Shown here: piece after piece, positions 21,530-33,999 of the stretch | Layout: each line of letters opens with the position of its first letter | Numbering within the stretch: the stretch's first letter is position 1 | Source: Nilaparvata lugens | Taxonomy: Eukaryota; Arthropoda; Insecta; Hemiptera; Delphacidae | DNA: 64,000 nt | Direction of reading: 5' to 3' | Assembly: GCF_014356525.2 (NCBI RefSeq) | Contig: NC_052518.1 | Location: 99,082,380-99,146,379, forward strand | The notes under the pieces: generated by a model | Told to the model about the DNA's origin: nothing | Databases searched by the model: none | The model's input: only the letters and a program-made list of their open reading frames with translations | Made by a program: the position numbers and the translations under genes

Positions 21530-21790
21530 CATATATCTATACATCTACATCCTATAAAAGGAAATCTAGGTCTACATATATCTATACAACCTACTACCTA
21601 TTCTAAAGAGAAGTATCGCAGCACATTTTATATATCTATATGTCTATATATATATAGGGACATCCTATACTAGGGTGACAAAATCGCAGATCCTTTTATT
21701 TATCTATACTAGGGACATCTACAACATATCCAGGAGACAGTATGGCTGCACCTTTTATCTATATATTATATATTTATATAAATAAATAAT
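21530..21790. repeat. TATCTATA-rich minisatellite, family 1
   Basis: Degenerate units of about 65 bp include GGGACATCCTATACTAGGGT and CTTTTATCTATATA. Related units lie at 24190-24390. Confidence 0.7.
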
Positions 21791-22105
21791 CATTTTATTT
21801 GTTCACGGACCAGCCATACAAATACAGAAATACAGTTAAATAGAGATACATGCACAATTATTCTATAATTCCAACAATAACATCCAATAGAAATGAATTC
21901 TAAAGTAGTGTCAGTTCATGAGAGAGAACGATTTCACTCTCTATGTCTGTTATTAATGTCTCCACTCCATGTGGATTATCAAACAATCAAGAATAATAGA
22001 ATATTACTGCATAACTGGAAATTTATAACATGAAAAATTGTATCAAGACATCAATGGAATAATTATAATTTTAATAAATACTTGAATAGCACAGCAATAT
22101 AACAA

Positions 22106-22541
22106 TTATAGATCAAATAATAAAGGTATTGTTACATTCCAGTCATCTTTCAAAATATCAGTAAAATTATCAAAATGAGGATTTCTATGTGGTTGAAAAG
22201 AATCTACTTTTAATGATTTAATATTTAGCCAGTGTAAAGGTAAGAAGTGTTGAATATTTGGAATTAGAGGAGCACGGGAGTCACAAGGAAATGTCTTTCT
22301 GATAAGTGTTTTGTTCTTCTCCTGTAGCTCACAGTTGCACGGGATAGATGTTTGAATTGTTCCTGGAAGAGTAGTCGATAATAGTTGTTCTTCTCCTCCT
22401 TCACATCTAATTGATGTCCCTGGTTGAATGTTGGTGACATAGAATACCGTAGGTGACATTTCTAGAATTTGGACGGCATCCGTGTTGCTTGTACAGGTGA
22501 AAACGCAAAATTCTTGTAGTTGTTGTAACGTTGATGACATA
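22106..22541 (-). pseudogene. Envelope-like glycoprotein relic, ectodomain part (inverted)
   Basis: A 144-codon open frame on the minus strand has a cysteine-rich pattern (C...C...IPCNC...FPCDS), a proline-flanked strand region and an N-x-T site near its end. Such a layout is typical of the membrane-proximal ectodomain of insect retroelement or virus-like envelope proteins, but I cannot assign a family. Its last 18 codons are duplicated in inverted orientation at 22557-22609, where the frame leads into a membrane anchor. So this piece appears to be inverted relative to its original C-terminal continuation. No RT, gag or LTR is adjacent. The assignment is inference. Confidence 0.5.
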
Positions 22542-22556
22542 ACGAGATGCTCAGTA

Positions 22557-22841
22557 CATTTTGATGATTTTACTGATATTTTGAAAGATGACTGGAATGT
22601 AACAATACCAACATTGTTTATTCATAACAATATAGCACCAGATTTATTTGAAAAAGTAACACTTCCAAACAGTTGGTATGATATTTTTAATTCTACTTCC
22701 ATGGCATTCTATTTTATTTATGCATGGTTAGCACTGATTACTTTGGCATTACTGTACTTCATAAATAAGATTCACATGCTACTGACTCTAAAAAAGGCTC
22801 AAGAAAAACCCACAATACATATGATGGAGCTTAAAGATTGA
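22557..22841 (+). pseudogene. Envelope-like glycoprotein relic, membrane anchor and tail
   Basis: The plus-strand frame starts with the same DILKDDWNVTIP segment as the inverted piece, continues through a short juxtamembrane region, a hydrophobic stretch of about 22 residues (FYFIYAWLALITLALLYFI), and a short charged cytoplasmic tail ending LKD before a stop. This is the arrangement of a class I-type membrane anchor at the C-terminus of an envelope protein. The ORF start upstream (22482) lies in the inverted piece and is artificial. Confidence 0.5.
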
Positions 22842-22849
22842 ACAGTCAT

Positions 22850-23284
22850 ATACCACAGAAATTGTTAAAATGAAAAACGTTTTGATGTAACTTTTCTTTT
22901 GTGTGTCAATTGTCTTATGTAATTAATCAAAACTGAACATAGGATATTATTTAGTTGTGTTATTGATCTGTATTATTTATTTATTGATCTATTGAATGCT
23001 CTATTAATGAATATTAATTTACAAATTATTGATATTTCAATTGAATTACATGATTTACCTATTGAAGATTAATTAAATGCATTATTGTTGAATATTATTT
23101 TATTACTAATTATGGATTTTTCATTAGTATTATAGTATGATTGACCTTTTGCATATTATATTATTTTAGGGTGGAGGCGTCCTTTCTTATGAAACCGTTG
23201 GCTTATATTTAATTATCTAAAATGAAATTGATTTTATTTAAGAATTTAAATTAAAAAAAAAATATGTTGAGGAAAACGTTCTAT
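22850..23284. other. AT-rich DNA, no element recognised
   Basis: Lies downstream of the envelope-like frame and could be its 3' untranslated remnant. No LTR or polypurine tract was identified. Confidence 0.35.
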
Positions 23285-23289
23285 TATTG

Positions 23290-23339
<50 letters not shown>

Positions 23340-23340
23340 T
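23285..23340. repeat. (TTA)n microsatellite
   Basis: About 17 consecutive TTA triplets. The overlapping ORF is a poly-leucine artefact. Confidence 0.95.
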
Positions 23341-23744
23341 GAGATATTACTGTTTAAAAGGATGACAATGAATTTTGAAAGAAAATTAAAGAAAAAGAAA
23401 CTTACAGAAAATATGGAACTGACTCTCCTGGGTAAACCTGGACTCGTGGTCGATACCGCAGTTGAACGAGAAGCGAGTGAGTCTTTTTTAGGAATGAAAA
23501 TTTTGTCAGCGCAACTGCTGAGTTTGTATTAAGTTCTTAGCCAATGGCGTGGAAGCTTTGCTAAGACATTTTTATTGAATAGAACGTTTTCCTCTCTTGC
23601 TCTGCAGTTTAAGATGAAAATGAATTTGTTTAAATTATACTATATTTTATAACATTTAAAATAATTGAAAGTACTGTATTTTATTAAAAAAATATATAAT
23701 TAAATTATTTTTGAGACACGGTTCTGTCACTATCGTGACACGAT

Positions 23745-24060
23745 CAAAACCGGAGTTTTCCTACGTGGTCTCAGTCAACTAGTGATTGAATCGAGCCTAA
23801 AAGTCTGTATTTGACGGGAGGAAGCAAGCTTACCAAAATCGGTGTTTTCGAGCTGTTTCCTGCGTGGTCTCAGCCAACTGGCGATTGATTCGAGCCTAAA
23901 AGTCTGTATTTGACGGGAGGAAGCAAGCTCTTAAATGCAAGCAAATGATGTATTGGAGGAGTTTTGAATAACGCTAAAGATCTGCCGAAAATCGGCGGTT
24001 TTATTTAGCTGGGAAGAGCCTGAAAGTCTGTATTTGACCAGTGAAGCAAGCTCAAATGAA
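23745..24060. repeat. Tandem repeat, about three units of 105-125 bp
   Basis: Units contain GTGGTCTCAGTCAACTAGTG, ATTGAATCGAGCCTAAAAGT, CTGTATTTGACGGGAGGAAG, CAAGCT. The third unit is shortened. Confidence 0.85.
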
Positions 24061-24189
24061 GAATGCATGCGAGCGAAGCGAGTCTGCTGTTCTCATCTCT
24101 GAATGATTCAGCCGGGGGTCCAAACTCCAGGGAGCAGAGCCTCCTACCTAAACGGATAAGGCGAGCGAAGCCAGCCTGCCGGCAAGTTA

Positions 24190-24390
24190 ATCTATATATC
24201 TATGCATATCTTCATCTACAACCTATACTAGGGAGACAGTATCATAGCGCCTTTTATCTGTCTATAGATATAGATATAGGGATATCTACAATCTATACTA
24301 GATAGACAGTATCACAGCGCCATCTATAGATATGGATGTAGGGATATCTACAATCTATGCTAGGTAGACAGTATGGCAGCGCCTTTTATT
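24190..24390. repeat. TATCTATA-rich minisatellite, family 1, second block
   Basis: Three units of about 67 bp: GGGATATCTACAATCTATAC, TAGGTAGACAGTATCACAGC, GCCTTTTATCTGTCTATAGA. It resembles 21530-21790. Confidence 0.85.
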
Positions 24391-24659
24391 TGCAACAGCC
24401 TACAGTTCACGCTTGTGCACTCCTGTAGTTCGAACACAAAGCAAAGGTCTGCGTCGCTAAATAGACAAGCCTAGCCTAAACTGACAATCGCCCCAGTTGA
24501 CTGTTGTTGTTTGTAACTGATCCGGACACCTCCTCCTCCTCCTCCAGAACCTAGAGGGTGTCTTCCCCCCCTCCCTGCACCCATCCGACAGTGACAAAGA
24601 TCCAAAACATTGTTTAAAAAATAACTGCACAGGAAGTGTAGTGGGGTTTACATGGTAAC

Positions 24660-25755
24660 TAGGGATGTCAATCCCGGGATCCCGGTCCATTTTTGATACC
24701 TAACAATCCCGGGATTTTTCAGCGTCAATCCCGGGATTTTCGGGATTAGAAAACCTGAAATTGTGAATCGTATCTTTCCAAAAACAATTCAATATAGAAT
24801 TAATTTACGGTGATGAATATGAATTTTATCTAACTAATTTATTGTTCTTAGTGTTTGACTAATTTACTCTACAGGCACATACTACAGTTGCATATACATA
24901 ATACTGTATACTGTACTCTGTACTGGCTAAATTAAATTCGCATTATCGGTTCGCATCATTTGCAAAATGGTTGTTGATCGGTAGTTATGTCTCTACGTTT
25001 ATTTCTGTTTACACAGCACCACAATTAACAGTCTAGACGGCGCAATATTTGCAATAGTGCTGATGTCATTTCCTTGAAATGCACTTATCAGAACTTTGAA
25101 AAAGACTTCAGAAATCAGAAATAAACAAACACTAAATATTCACTCTCTTCTCTTTTCTTTCTCTATCATAAGTAGAATACCGTTTCTATTTGAAGTAAAT
25201 ATAGTTGGCTATCTGAAATTTCATTTATTAGTGTAGTGGTTCAGCTTTTGCGTTGTTTGGTCGGTATGGCGTTACGTTCTTACAAAAAGTATTCTTCTTT
25301 ATTATGAATATTATTAATTCAAGTGACATTAATTTACTTCACAGTAATTGAAGTGATAAAAATATGAACCCTATCCCGTCCTGATGTAGGATAGAAATGC
25401 TTTTGTTCTACATAAAAAGACTCTGATAAGTCATCTAGCTCTCACTATCATCTGGGTTAGGACAGCAAATTTAAGGTAGGACATCAAATAAAAAGTTACT
25501 CCTAATCTTGAAAAAATTTATAGAAATAGAATGTTCAATTTTAATTTTAATCCCAGAGTATTTTTTCATTCTAATAATATCCTCTCCCTCTATAATAAGC
25601 CACTGTCACTGAACATGTAATTGAGGAGGAACAATTGCAAAAATACATGAAACTGAATTTTGCCAATACCGGGATCAGTCCCGGGATCCCGGGATTGATA
25701 TTGGATAATCCCAAAATACCGGGATTGGAAATCAGTTCCGGGATTGACATCCCTA
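24660..25755. mobile_element. Element with TAGGGATGTCAATCCCGG inverted ends
   Basis: The left TAGGGATGTCAATCCCGGGA TCCCGG is mirrored at the right by CCGGGATTGACATCCCTA, and both ends carry extra CCCGGGAT subterminal repeats, as in some hAT elements. The interior has no transposase. The flanks on both sides share AAAGATCCAAWACATTGTTT and GGGTTTACAT, suggesting it sits in or between duplicated sequence. No clean 8-bp duplication was found. Confidence 0.75.
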
Positions 25756-25998
25756 TAACTTATCAAACATTGAAAAAGATCCAATACATTGTTTACTTTA
25801 TGAAAAAAATAACTGTACATAATGTGGGTTTACATTGAAACTGAAACTTGACATCGGGGTCAAACTTGAAACAGCAAACTTGGATTTAAGGAAACTTGAA
25901 TAATGTAAACTGTACTTGAAATAGATTTTTTATTCATGTCTATGTAGCCTATGTGTACAAGAGTGTGACAAAAATTTTGTTTCAAACTTGAAACAGCA

Positions 25999-26815
25999 AA
26001 AATCTGGTGTGGCGCACTCACACAACTTTCCTTGCCGTTATGAAAATTGATCACCTGACGCTAGTGTTCACGCGCATCTCAAGTCTACTAATTCTAAGAT
26101 CTGAGCCAGCTGGTGACAGGACAATAGCGCTGCAGACACACGAAGTCTGCTATCTCTTCATAGTGAATGATTTAATAGAATCAACAGTTGCCAACAGTTC
26201 GCAATTGAATAATCTTATTCTCTCGAATTTCGAGCTTATTTTCAATTTTAGGTGAAAATGTTACTGGACATTAATTGTAGAGATTTTTATGCTTAATCTT
26301 TTCCACTTGAAGTTTTTTGTTTAAATTGTATCTGAAGCCTGATAATTGAATATCTAAAATCAAACTTTGCATAGATGGGGGGAGCTCCTGAAATTTTTAC
26401 AGATATGGGACTTGTGGCAGTTGATAGAGCTTATCAATGACTTTTAAAGGTATGAATTTGATCAAAATCGTTGGAGCCGTTTTCGAGAAAATCGCGAAAA
26501 AACCCTGTTTTTGACAACATTTTCGCCATTTCAGCCTCCATCTTGAATTGCATTTGACCGAAATTGTTCGTGTCGGATCCTTAAACTGTAATGACCTTAG
26601 TTCCAAATTTCAAGTCATTCCGTTAATTGGGAGATGAGATATCGTGTACACAGACGCACATACACTCACACACACACACACAAATACCCAAAAACCACTT
26701 TTTTGGACTCAGGGGACCTTGAAAGGTATAGAATTTTGGAAATTGGGGTACCTTAATTTTTTTTCAGAAAGCAATACTTTCCTTACCTATGCTAATAGGG
26801 CAAGGAAAGTAAAAA
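25999..26815 (+). mobile_element. GGCGCACTCACACAAC repeat family, copy 2
   Basis: Runs from AAAATCTGGTGTGGCGCACT CACACAACTTTCCTTGCC to ATAGGGCAAGGAAAGTAAAA. The ends share ACTTTCCTTGCC in inverted orientation. It carries a short CA tract where copy 1 (3030-3690) has the long GT array. No conserved ORF. Confidence 0.85.
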
Positions 26816-26879
26816 ACGAAACTTTTATCCACTATACCAATGTAAGTTTTGTTGATTTAAAACTTGAATGTTGAAGATA

Positions 26880-27915
26880 TCTTAAATCAAGTTCATGTTT
26901 GACGTTTGCTTTCAGCTTGATCTAACCTACAAATGCGAAACTGAGATGGAAAACAGTTGTTGCCAGTCAATCTAAAATGTATGAAAACAACTGAATAGAA
27001 AAGTATGTTGCAGATTAAGAAGAAAACTTCAAGATTAATTACATGGTTAACCATTTTTCACTTCATAATTATAAAACTTTGAAATTATGAAAACTTGAAT
27101 TCAAATAAACTGGCTTCAAGTTTGCAAAAATCGTTGATTTTTACTCTAACGCTCTTTCAAGTTTTATTGAGTTTTAGAAGCTTGAATTCAATGAAACTCC
27201 ACTAATATGAACCCCGCTTGAGATTGATTTTTTTTATTCAGGTCTTTGGAAACGTTCGAGCATTATTCGCTTCTAGAAATAATGAGTATAGTAATTCAAT
27301 AAACGAGAACAAAGCAAATAACATTTTTGTAGAACATACAAAATTCATTGATTCCACTTCCATTTACCGGACAAATACAATACTACGTCCAAGTATGGTC
27401 AACAACTCTTCCACCAATCACAAGCGACTAGCTCCGTTCTAGCACACGCTCTTCAATCCTATTGGTCGATGACAAACCACTAGCTTGATATACTCCTAAC
27501 TGACTCCATTTTGTGGAAATTAATTCCAATCATCTAAAAACGACACAACTGTATTTGTGCGAATAGTGAATGCGGTTCAAGTAAATGATAAAATTCTCTC
27601 TTTAATAAGAATATATGTAAAATTATTAAAACATAATTTTTGTTGGAACAGCTACTTTGTGAGAAATAGCTTGCGTAAATGGGACAGTGACAGTAAACTG
27701 TAAAATATTTTTGTGAGAGTAGTAAATGCTGTTTAAGTGATATGAACATAAATCAAGTGAAAAATCAACAAAATGATCTCAACCACGCGATGCAGTGATA
27801 AAAATAACATTGGGAAGTAGTGTTAGCAATGTTTAAATCAATAAACATAATTTAACGTTTATAGCTTAATATAATAGAGTATTGTTCAATGAACATTCTC
27901 AAGTGAATAATTTCA
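26880..27915. other. Unassigned DNA
   Basis: The part 26830-27200 contains repeated CTTGAATTCAA(AC)-type phrases also seen at 25855-25990 and 39130-39480, probably an old dispersed repeat. A 74-codon open frame at 27218-27442 has no recognisable features. Confidence 0.4.
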
Positions 27916-27919
27916 ACTA

Positions 27920-28305
27920 TAGTGAGGTTCACGTTATAATGGCAGTGGAGAATGATAGGAGATCAACAACGTTGTCCCCTCTGTATTGTCAATGCCTTCT
28001 ATAGATGGTTGCTGATACAGGTATATTGATGTAATATTAACTGTTCATTCTAGTTTAAAATAATCAATAATCAAGTTATATTTTTCAATAATTCCATAAT
28101 GAATTTTTATAATTAAGATGAAATATTTTGTTAATTATCAATTCTACATTGTTAAAAGACAAACAAAGACATTGTTAAAAGACAAAAGACAAAGGCAACA
28201 GAGCAAAACGAGAAAGAGATAGCGCTATCCGCTTTGTTGAATGATAGAGAAGGATATCAATACCATTGCTAATCAAACACTGCCATTATAACGTGGACTT
28301 CACTA
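27920..28305 (+). mobile_element. TAGTGAGG-type MITE, complete 386-bp copy
   Basis: The termini TAGTGAGGTTCACGTTATAA TGGCAGTG and the inverse CACTGCCATTATAACGTGGA CTTCACTA are flanked by TA, as in Tc1/mariner-type MITEs. The interior has GTTAAAAGACAAA repeats and no ORF. Other copies are at 1702, 13543, 55083 and 60203. Confidence 0.9.
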
Positions 28306-28671
28306 TAGACTTGGGGGCGGCAAAAACTATTGAAAACGTAAAACAATGATAACATATTTTTGAGAACTTGTGCAATACTTATTAAGTACATAGGTCATTC
28401 ACTATCTATTCAACTAATGTTGGACCACTAGTCGGATCTATCACTACTCACGCTCCGATTTGTTATCCAATTTTAGTCTAGCCAATAAAAACAAAGGCTA
28501 GTCGGATGTCAGACCGTCGTATTGGAACTCTAGTTGATCCAACTCATCGACTAGACTTCCAACATCCAACAGCCCCATTCACAGTCCGACGTCGAATCCA
28601 ACTTTGAATGTTGGACCAAAACTTGGACAGCAAATCGAATTGTGAATGGCCTGCTTCAATTACCTAGTATT

Positions 28672-28896
28672 TATAAAGTAAGTTGAGAATTGGAGAAAAT
28701 ATCAGTGATGCCAAAATGTGCGAAATTTCAATCTTTTCATGCAAGCCCATATGACGGGATGTATTCAATTTGACAACACACTCGATGCAGAGTTGTCAAT
28801 TTTAATATATTCAGTCATATAGGTTTGCATGTAAAAATTAAAATTTCGCACAATCTGGCAACACGGATATTTTATCCAATTCTCAGCTTATTTTAA
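28672..28896. mobile_element. Fold-back MITE
   Basis: The arms AAGTTGAGAATTGGAGAAAA TATC...TGTGCGAAATTTCAAT and ATTAAAATTTCGCACAATCT GGCAACACGGATATTTTATC CAATTCTCAGCTT face each other over about 225 bp. Confidence 0.8.
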
Positions 28897-28899
28897 ACA

Positions 28900-30350
28900 A
28901 ACTATACATCTCTATTTCCAATATATAGCCGAAACGCCGAATATGTCGTGACAAAATAATTTTCCGCCACACTGCACAGAAAGCAGCTGATTTCCAGTCC
29001 CTACGTAGATCTGAAAGACATTGTTTGCAGACGACTCTCGTCTGACGTCAGAACAGGTTTCTTTCCGGCCTGGGCCGGAAAGAGTACCCTTTCCAGCCGC
29101 TAACATGGAACTAAGAAAGGTGATCAAAAAACAGCTGATCAAAAAACTTTTCATTATTGAATAAAAAAACATTTATAATAATATCATCTTATTGTCATTT
29201 GAAAGAATAAAAAAGTATAAACTCAACCTCCCACATAACTGAACATAATCGTTTAGGTTATTTAGACAAATCAGAATGAAAAATAAAAATACTTGGACAA
29301 TTTCCTGATATTCAGATTACCTCAGATTTTCTAGAGCTATCACCTTCCACTACTGCTATCGGAAGTGCTTAGTAAACAATTATTATTATTATTTTATATA
29401 TATTGTTTATTTTTGTGTGTGGCGAAAAATAGCGTTCGCACCACGGGCAAAATTTTTTTCCCGGCTCTCAATCTTTTCTAGCCGGAAAAATCAGAGCATT
29501 TTCTGCTCTAGGGGCGAAATATACTATTAAAAAGGGTACTCAGATTTATATATATTCATTTATATTCAAAAGTAGCCCTAAAGAAAAATGACAATCTCTA
29601 TTTCCATTATGACTTGTGTTATCTATGGGTGACATTCAACTTCCTTATCTCATATCTATTGTGAACTCCATTTCTGTAATTGATTTACAATAATATCAAT
29701 TTTACGTTAGCCATTATAAATTCTTGTACTAGAAGAGTTGATTTGCTACAACTGTATGTTGTACCTACTACAATTTGGTTTTTTCCGAGCTCCATTTATT
29801 TCTGTGTGACATGTTTCGAAAATGGTATCGCACCCATAAGTTATGTTACGAATTTAATAAATCTGAGAAACCGTTCCGACTTGAAATTGAGTGGGTCGCG
29901 CATAACGCAGGAGTCTCCCGGATAGAAATTTGGAGGAATAGGGGCCAAGGGGGGCGGTGCTCGATCGATTGAGGCCGCCTAGTGCCCGCCTCTCCGGGGG
30001 CGGCTCTTTTCAGGGGTACACAGGGGGGCAGGGGTGCAAATGCCCCCCTTGCAGACCACTCCCTTGAGCATCGATCGACCCCCACAACCACCCCCCAAAC
30101 ACGAACAATAAGTCTCCAACAAAACCAAATGAAAAGTCTCCCCCACAAAACATTTCCGGTGCGAAATTTACGTATTCATTTTCTTTACAAGATTGATATG
30201 AGCTAAACAGCTCAACGTATATGGTCGACAGTAAGCTTCCACTTTTTTCAACTGCTCTGAAAAAGATTTACAGGAGGAACAAAAAATAAATCATACATAG
30301 TTCTTTGTATACCAGTTCCAGCTGATATGAGCATGAAGTAGATATGGAAC
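28900..30350. other. Decayed repeats around CCGGAAAR and gggtact motifs
   Basis: 29050-29100 and 29455-29530 carry CCGGAAA-rich phrases with a GGGTACTC motif and GTAGCCCTA (29575), as in the gggtact/gtagccc family. 29930-30090 is a GC-rich patch with C and G runs. No gene recognised; open frames are short. Confidence 0.4.
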
Positions 30351-30352
30351 AT

Positions 30353-30435
30353 TTAGGCCCGGTTGCACAACATCCGGTTAAATTTTAACCGTGATTAATT
30401 TCACGAGAGCCAATCAGAGAAGCCGTCTTTTCAAA
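30353..30435 (+). mobile_element. Half of the GGCCCGGTTGCACAA MITE
   Basis: One arm only: GGCCCGGTTGCACAACATCC GGTTAAATTTTAACCGTGAT. The complete fold-back is at 46271-46424. Confidence 0.8.
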
Positions 30436-30574
30436 AACGCCTGAGACTTGCTAATACCTCATACTTGAAAATGACTCTCATGAGTTGAAACATCAAATCA
30501 TGTACATTTTATACAATAATTTGCGCACTTGGCAACATTGAAATCGCCATACAGTCATGTAACAATAAAATACA

Positions 30575-31070
30575 AGAGAAAATTCCACACTAGAAACTAC
30601 ATAAACCAAGCAAAAGTACAAAATACAAAAAGGACAATTAGTTCTCTTTGACCATTTGAATGCACCCTCGGATCGAATAAAGAGAATTCCACACTAGAAA
30701 CCACACAAATCAAGCAAAATTCAAAATACAAGAAGGCTAATTGGTTCTCATTGATCATTTGAATGCACTCTTGGATCAAATAAGGAGAATTCCACACTAG
30801 AAATTACACAAATCAAGCAAAATTCAAAATACACTAAGGCTAATTGGTCCTCATTGATCTATTATAGATCTCTATAGATTCTATATAGAATCTATATTAT
30901 AGATATTATAGTTTCTATATAGAAATGATCATTTGAATGCACTCTTGGATCGAATAAGAAGAATTCCACACTAGAAACCTCACAAATCAAGCAATATATT
31001 CAAAATACAAGAAGGCTAATTGGTTTTCATCGATCATTTGAATGTACTCTTGGAACAAATAAGGAGCTCA
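30575..31070. repeat. Minisatellite, period about 105 bp
   Basis: Four to five units of GAGAATTCCACACTAGAAAC, CACACAAATCAAGCAAAATT, ATTGATCATTTGAATGCACT, CTTGGATC. One unit is interrupted by a short TATAGATTCTATATAGAA palindromic tract (30862-30925). Confidence 0.9.
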
Positions 31071-31499
31071 TCTCCTAAAATTGATCTTTCCCCAATTATT
31101 CCAGGAAAATTTGGAAAAATGTTTTATTCGAGGGAAGTTAATTATACATGGATACTTAGTTCTTAGTTCGTCCCATGCTACGAACTAAGAAAATAAAAAG
31201 GGTACTGAATGATATTCTCATTTCATTTCAATAATAATAGTAGGCCTATATAGAATAATTCATACTTATTCACTACTGTGTGTTATGCATTGAAAATGCT
31301 AGAAATGGGAAATATTCCAATAAAAAATAAGATTTTGTATCTCAGTGATGGAATAAATGGAATCAGTCTCCTAAACCAAACAAGAAGTCTCCCTACATAA
31401 CATTTATATTGGGAAATTTACATATTTATTGTTTTACGAATTCTATATTGATGGCTATTCAAAAGCTATATAAAATGGCTATTTCTAAGATGTTTTGAA

Positions 31500-31861
31500 A
31501 ATGTTATTCTCGTTGAAGGAGACTTTGAAGGAGATTTTGTACTTCAGTGATATTGGATTGAATTTGTTATTATTGACAGTCTACTCTCACATTCAGCGGT
31601 TTCTCGCTTTTCTTGGACATTTCTAATCATTAGTCAGTTATTAGATGTCTGTAGGTTGATGTTGAGAGAAAATGTTGATAATGTTATTCTCGTTGAAGGA
31701 GACTTTGAAGGAGATTTTGTACTTCAGTGATATTGGATTGAATTTGTTATTATTGACAGTCTACTCTCACATTCAGCGGTTTCTCGCTTTTCTTGAAGAT
31801 TTCTGATCACTAGTCAGTTAGTAGATGTCTATATCATGTTGATGTTGAGAAAATATGTTGA
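31500..31861. repeat. Tandem duplication, period 180 bp
   Basis: ATGTTATTCTCGTTGAAGGA to ATGTTGAGAGAAAATGTTGA is repeated once with a few differences (near 31612-31660 versus 31793-31845). Its downstream edge (31865-31930) resembles an RT fragment around LLFADDVCLMSESARQLQ in the plus frame. Confidence 0.85.
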
Positions 31862-31930
31862 TAATTAATCTTCTTTTTGCAGATGACGTGTGTTTGATGT
31901 CTGAGAGTGCAAGACAGTTGCAGTTATGAG
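31859..31930 (+). pseudogene. Short reverse transcriptase remnant (FADD box)
   Basis: The plus strand reads LLFADDVCLMSESARQLQL and then stops. This matches the F/YADD catalytic box region of LINE RTs. Only about 20 codons remain, and the upstream edge is the 180-bp tandem duplication. Confidence 0.6.
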
Positions 31931-32109
31931 TTTTTGTGAACTTACAGTTTCTTGTATTACAATTTTCTCACACATAATACATTGAGAACATCTGGTATTA
32001 AATCTCATTAAGCTATTTGAGTTTCTATGTTGTGAAATTGATATTGAGGTAGATATCCATATTGAATGAAATTTACATTGATATTGCCACAGACATGCCA
32101 CATTGTCAC

Positions 32110-32905
32110 AGAGATATTGGGCCATATGAATAAAGTTGAGCATTTGCTTATACTTCTAAAATATGGAGCATATGCTTCATTTTCTATGAATAAACATGAG
32201 CAAAACCTTTTGCTCAAGCTCATCAAAAAAATAGTTTGAGCCTTTGCTCAAAAGTAAAAGCTTATGCTCAAAATTGTATGAATAAACAAGTGCATTTGCT
32301 CAACTTTTGAAGCAAATGCTCCAAAAAAGGTGAGTCTAGTCTGGAGCAGCTTATCACCTTTTGCTCATAGTAAAATGGCTCAACTAATTCGTATGAGGAA
32401 GAGGAACCTATACCAGATACGATCACAACCAATAGTTGAGATCTATAAAACTCTTTTCAGATTCAACCATGATATATATCACCATTATTCCCACAAAAGA
32501 ATAAATACAAAAGATACCTAACCGATATAAAGATAGCCATCATATAATAGGAAATAGTCATTTAAGAAGATGAGAGTGTAGACGATTATAAGAAGGCTAT
32601 TGAGATTATAAGATTATTATAGAGATGACATTTTTTCACGCTATCATTCATTTCAAAATTCAGAACTCAAATAATCTAAAACTCAATCCATGAAAAGAGA
32701 ACAGAGCAGACGACCAAACACGCAAACACAAGCGGTGTCATACTTGCATATTTAGCGCTTATGTGAGCTATAACAACAAAATAAGGCCCAGAGAGTGAAG
32801 AATGTAATTATAGAATGTAATTATGTGAGTAAAGAATTACATTATATCCTTACTGTTAAGGCCACAAAGGCGGATCAGCTGATTGGCTAGTTTAAGTTTG
32901 GCTTA
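32110..32905 (+). mobile_element. Harbinger-like non-autonomous element, copy 2
   Basis: Starts TTGGGCCATATGAATAAAGT and is colinear with the reverse complement of 396-1261, including GAGCAAA-rich blocks and the ORF MAQLIRMRKRNLYQIRSQ...FRFNHDI (from 32376). A 2-nt length difference after GATATAT changes the frame beyond HDI. Positions 32785-32859 are a 75-bp extra segment with repeated ATGTAATTATAGA. The element decays after the GGATCAGCTGATTGG region. Confidence 0.65.
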
Positions 32906-33328
32906 AATGAATTATGTAGAAACATCTCTTTCATTTCACCTTAGTATGAAATTTGTTTGGAAAACCATTCCCTCCAAGTTGAGAATAATTGAAAAACCAA
33001 GTAATTATAGTAATAGTTAACTGAAGAATTGTTGAAAATGTTTTATTATGAATGTTAAATTAATTTAATCCATTGGCGAGGAATTATGGAATTATTCACA
33101 ATCATATATTCTCGAATTGAGAGAATATACTCTTGTAATATTGTATATTACTCTTGTATTCGATACTCTCATATCGGGTCATGCTCGTAGGAGCTTGCAT
33201 ATGTGTAATATTACTTCATGTAATATTGTAATGAATAAATAAATAATAATACAAATCGCAGATTTTGAATCATTACCGCTGATATTATAATGTATATTTT
33301 GTTTAATTCTTATATTTGTTTAACACTG

Positions 33329-33485
33329 TAACCATACTAATCAAGAGAATAAAAAATGCATATGGAACATGAACGACCCCACACTGTAGTAACTCAGGGG
33401 TTGTTTAAAACAATATTTTTCCACTATTTTCAGTTATATATTGTAATGTAATGTATTTTTGGAAGAATTTCAATTTCAATATTAT
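33329..33485 (+). mobile_element. LINE 3' UTR-like repeat, also inverted at 57607-57770
   Basis: Shares AAAAAATGCATATGGAACAT, GACCCCACACTGTAGTAACT, CAGGGGTTGTTTAAAACAAT and ends GAATTTCAATTTCAAT, a simple A/T repeat tail as at a LINE end. Confidence 0.7.
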
Positions 33486-33999
33486 GATCAACTTATCTCT
33501 CCTGGAATCTCTGGAGTCTCATATTTTACTTGTATTGTTTTGATTTTCAAGGAAATGAATTTAAATCAATTCTTTTGCCATTTCAACAAAAACAATATAG
33601 ACATTTAAATAAAAGAATCATATAACCTAGATTTCAAATCAATCACAACTATTCATTTATTTATTATTTTACTTCACATTTTCCAAGAATAATGAAAAAG
33701 GGGTTGTTCCACCCTAAAATAATGGATCTAGAAACTAATACAAGTATATCTTATGAGGTATTATGCTTTGTGCAGAACATTCTCAGTAAATTCGAGCAGC
33801 AGCTTATAAAATTTGATTTTTGACGTCAGGTTCGGATAGCGGTAGAATACAAAATGGCGGCGATAGATCGATCGCAGAGAAATGGGCGTATGATTAATAG
33901 AGTGGGCTTCCAACTGCGACCACAAGAATAGCTGGGCTACAAAAGAACATAGCACCAATCTGCATCGGTCTCATAATAATTGCGCATTGCGGTTGAAAT

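Noticed and set aside
22482..22556. Start region of the 119-codon plus-strand frame
   Set aside because: It is antisense to the inverted ectodomain piece; only the part from 22557 is genuine relic.
23287..23532. 81-codon open frame
   Set aside because: Poly-leucine from a TTA microsatellite followed by unrecognised sequence.
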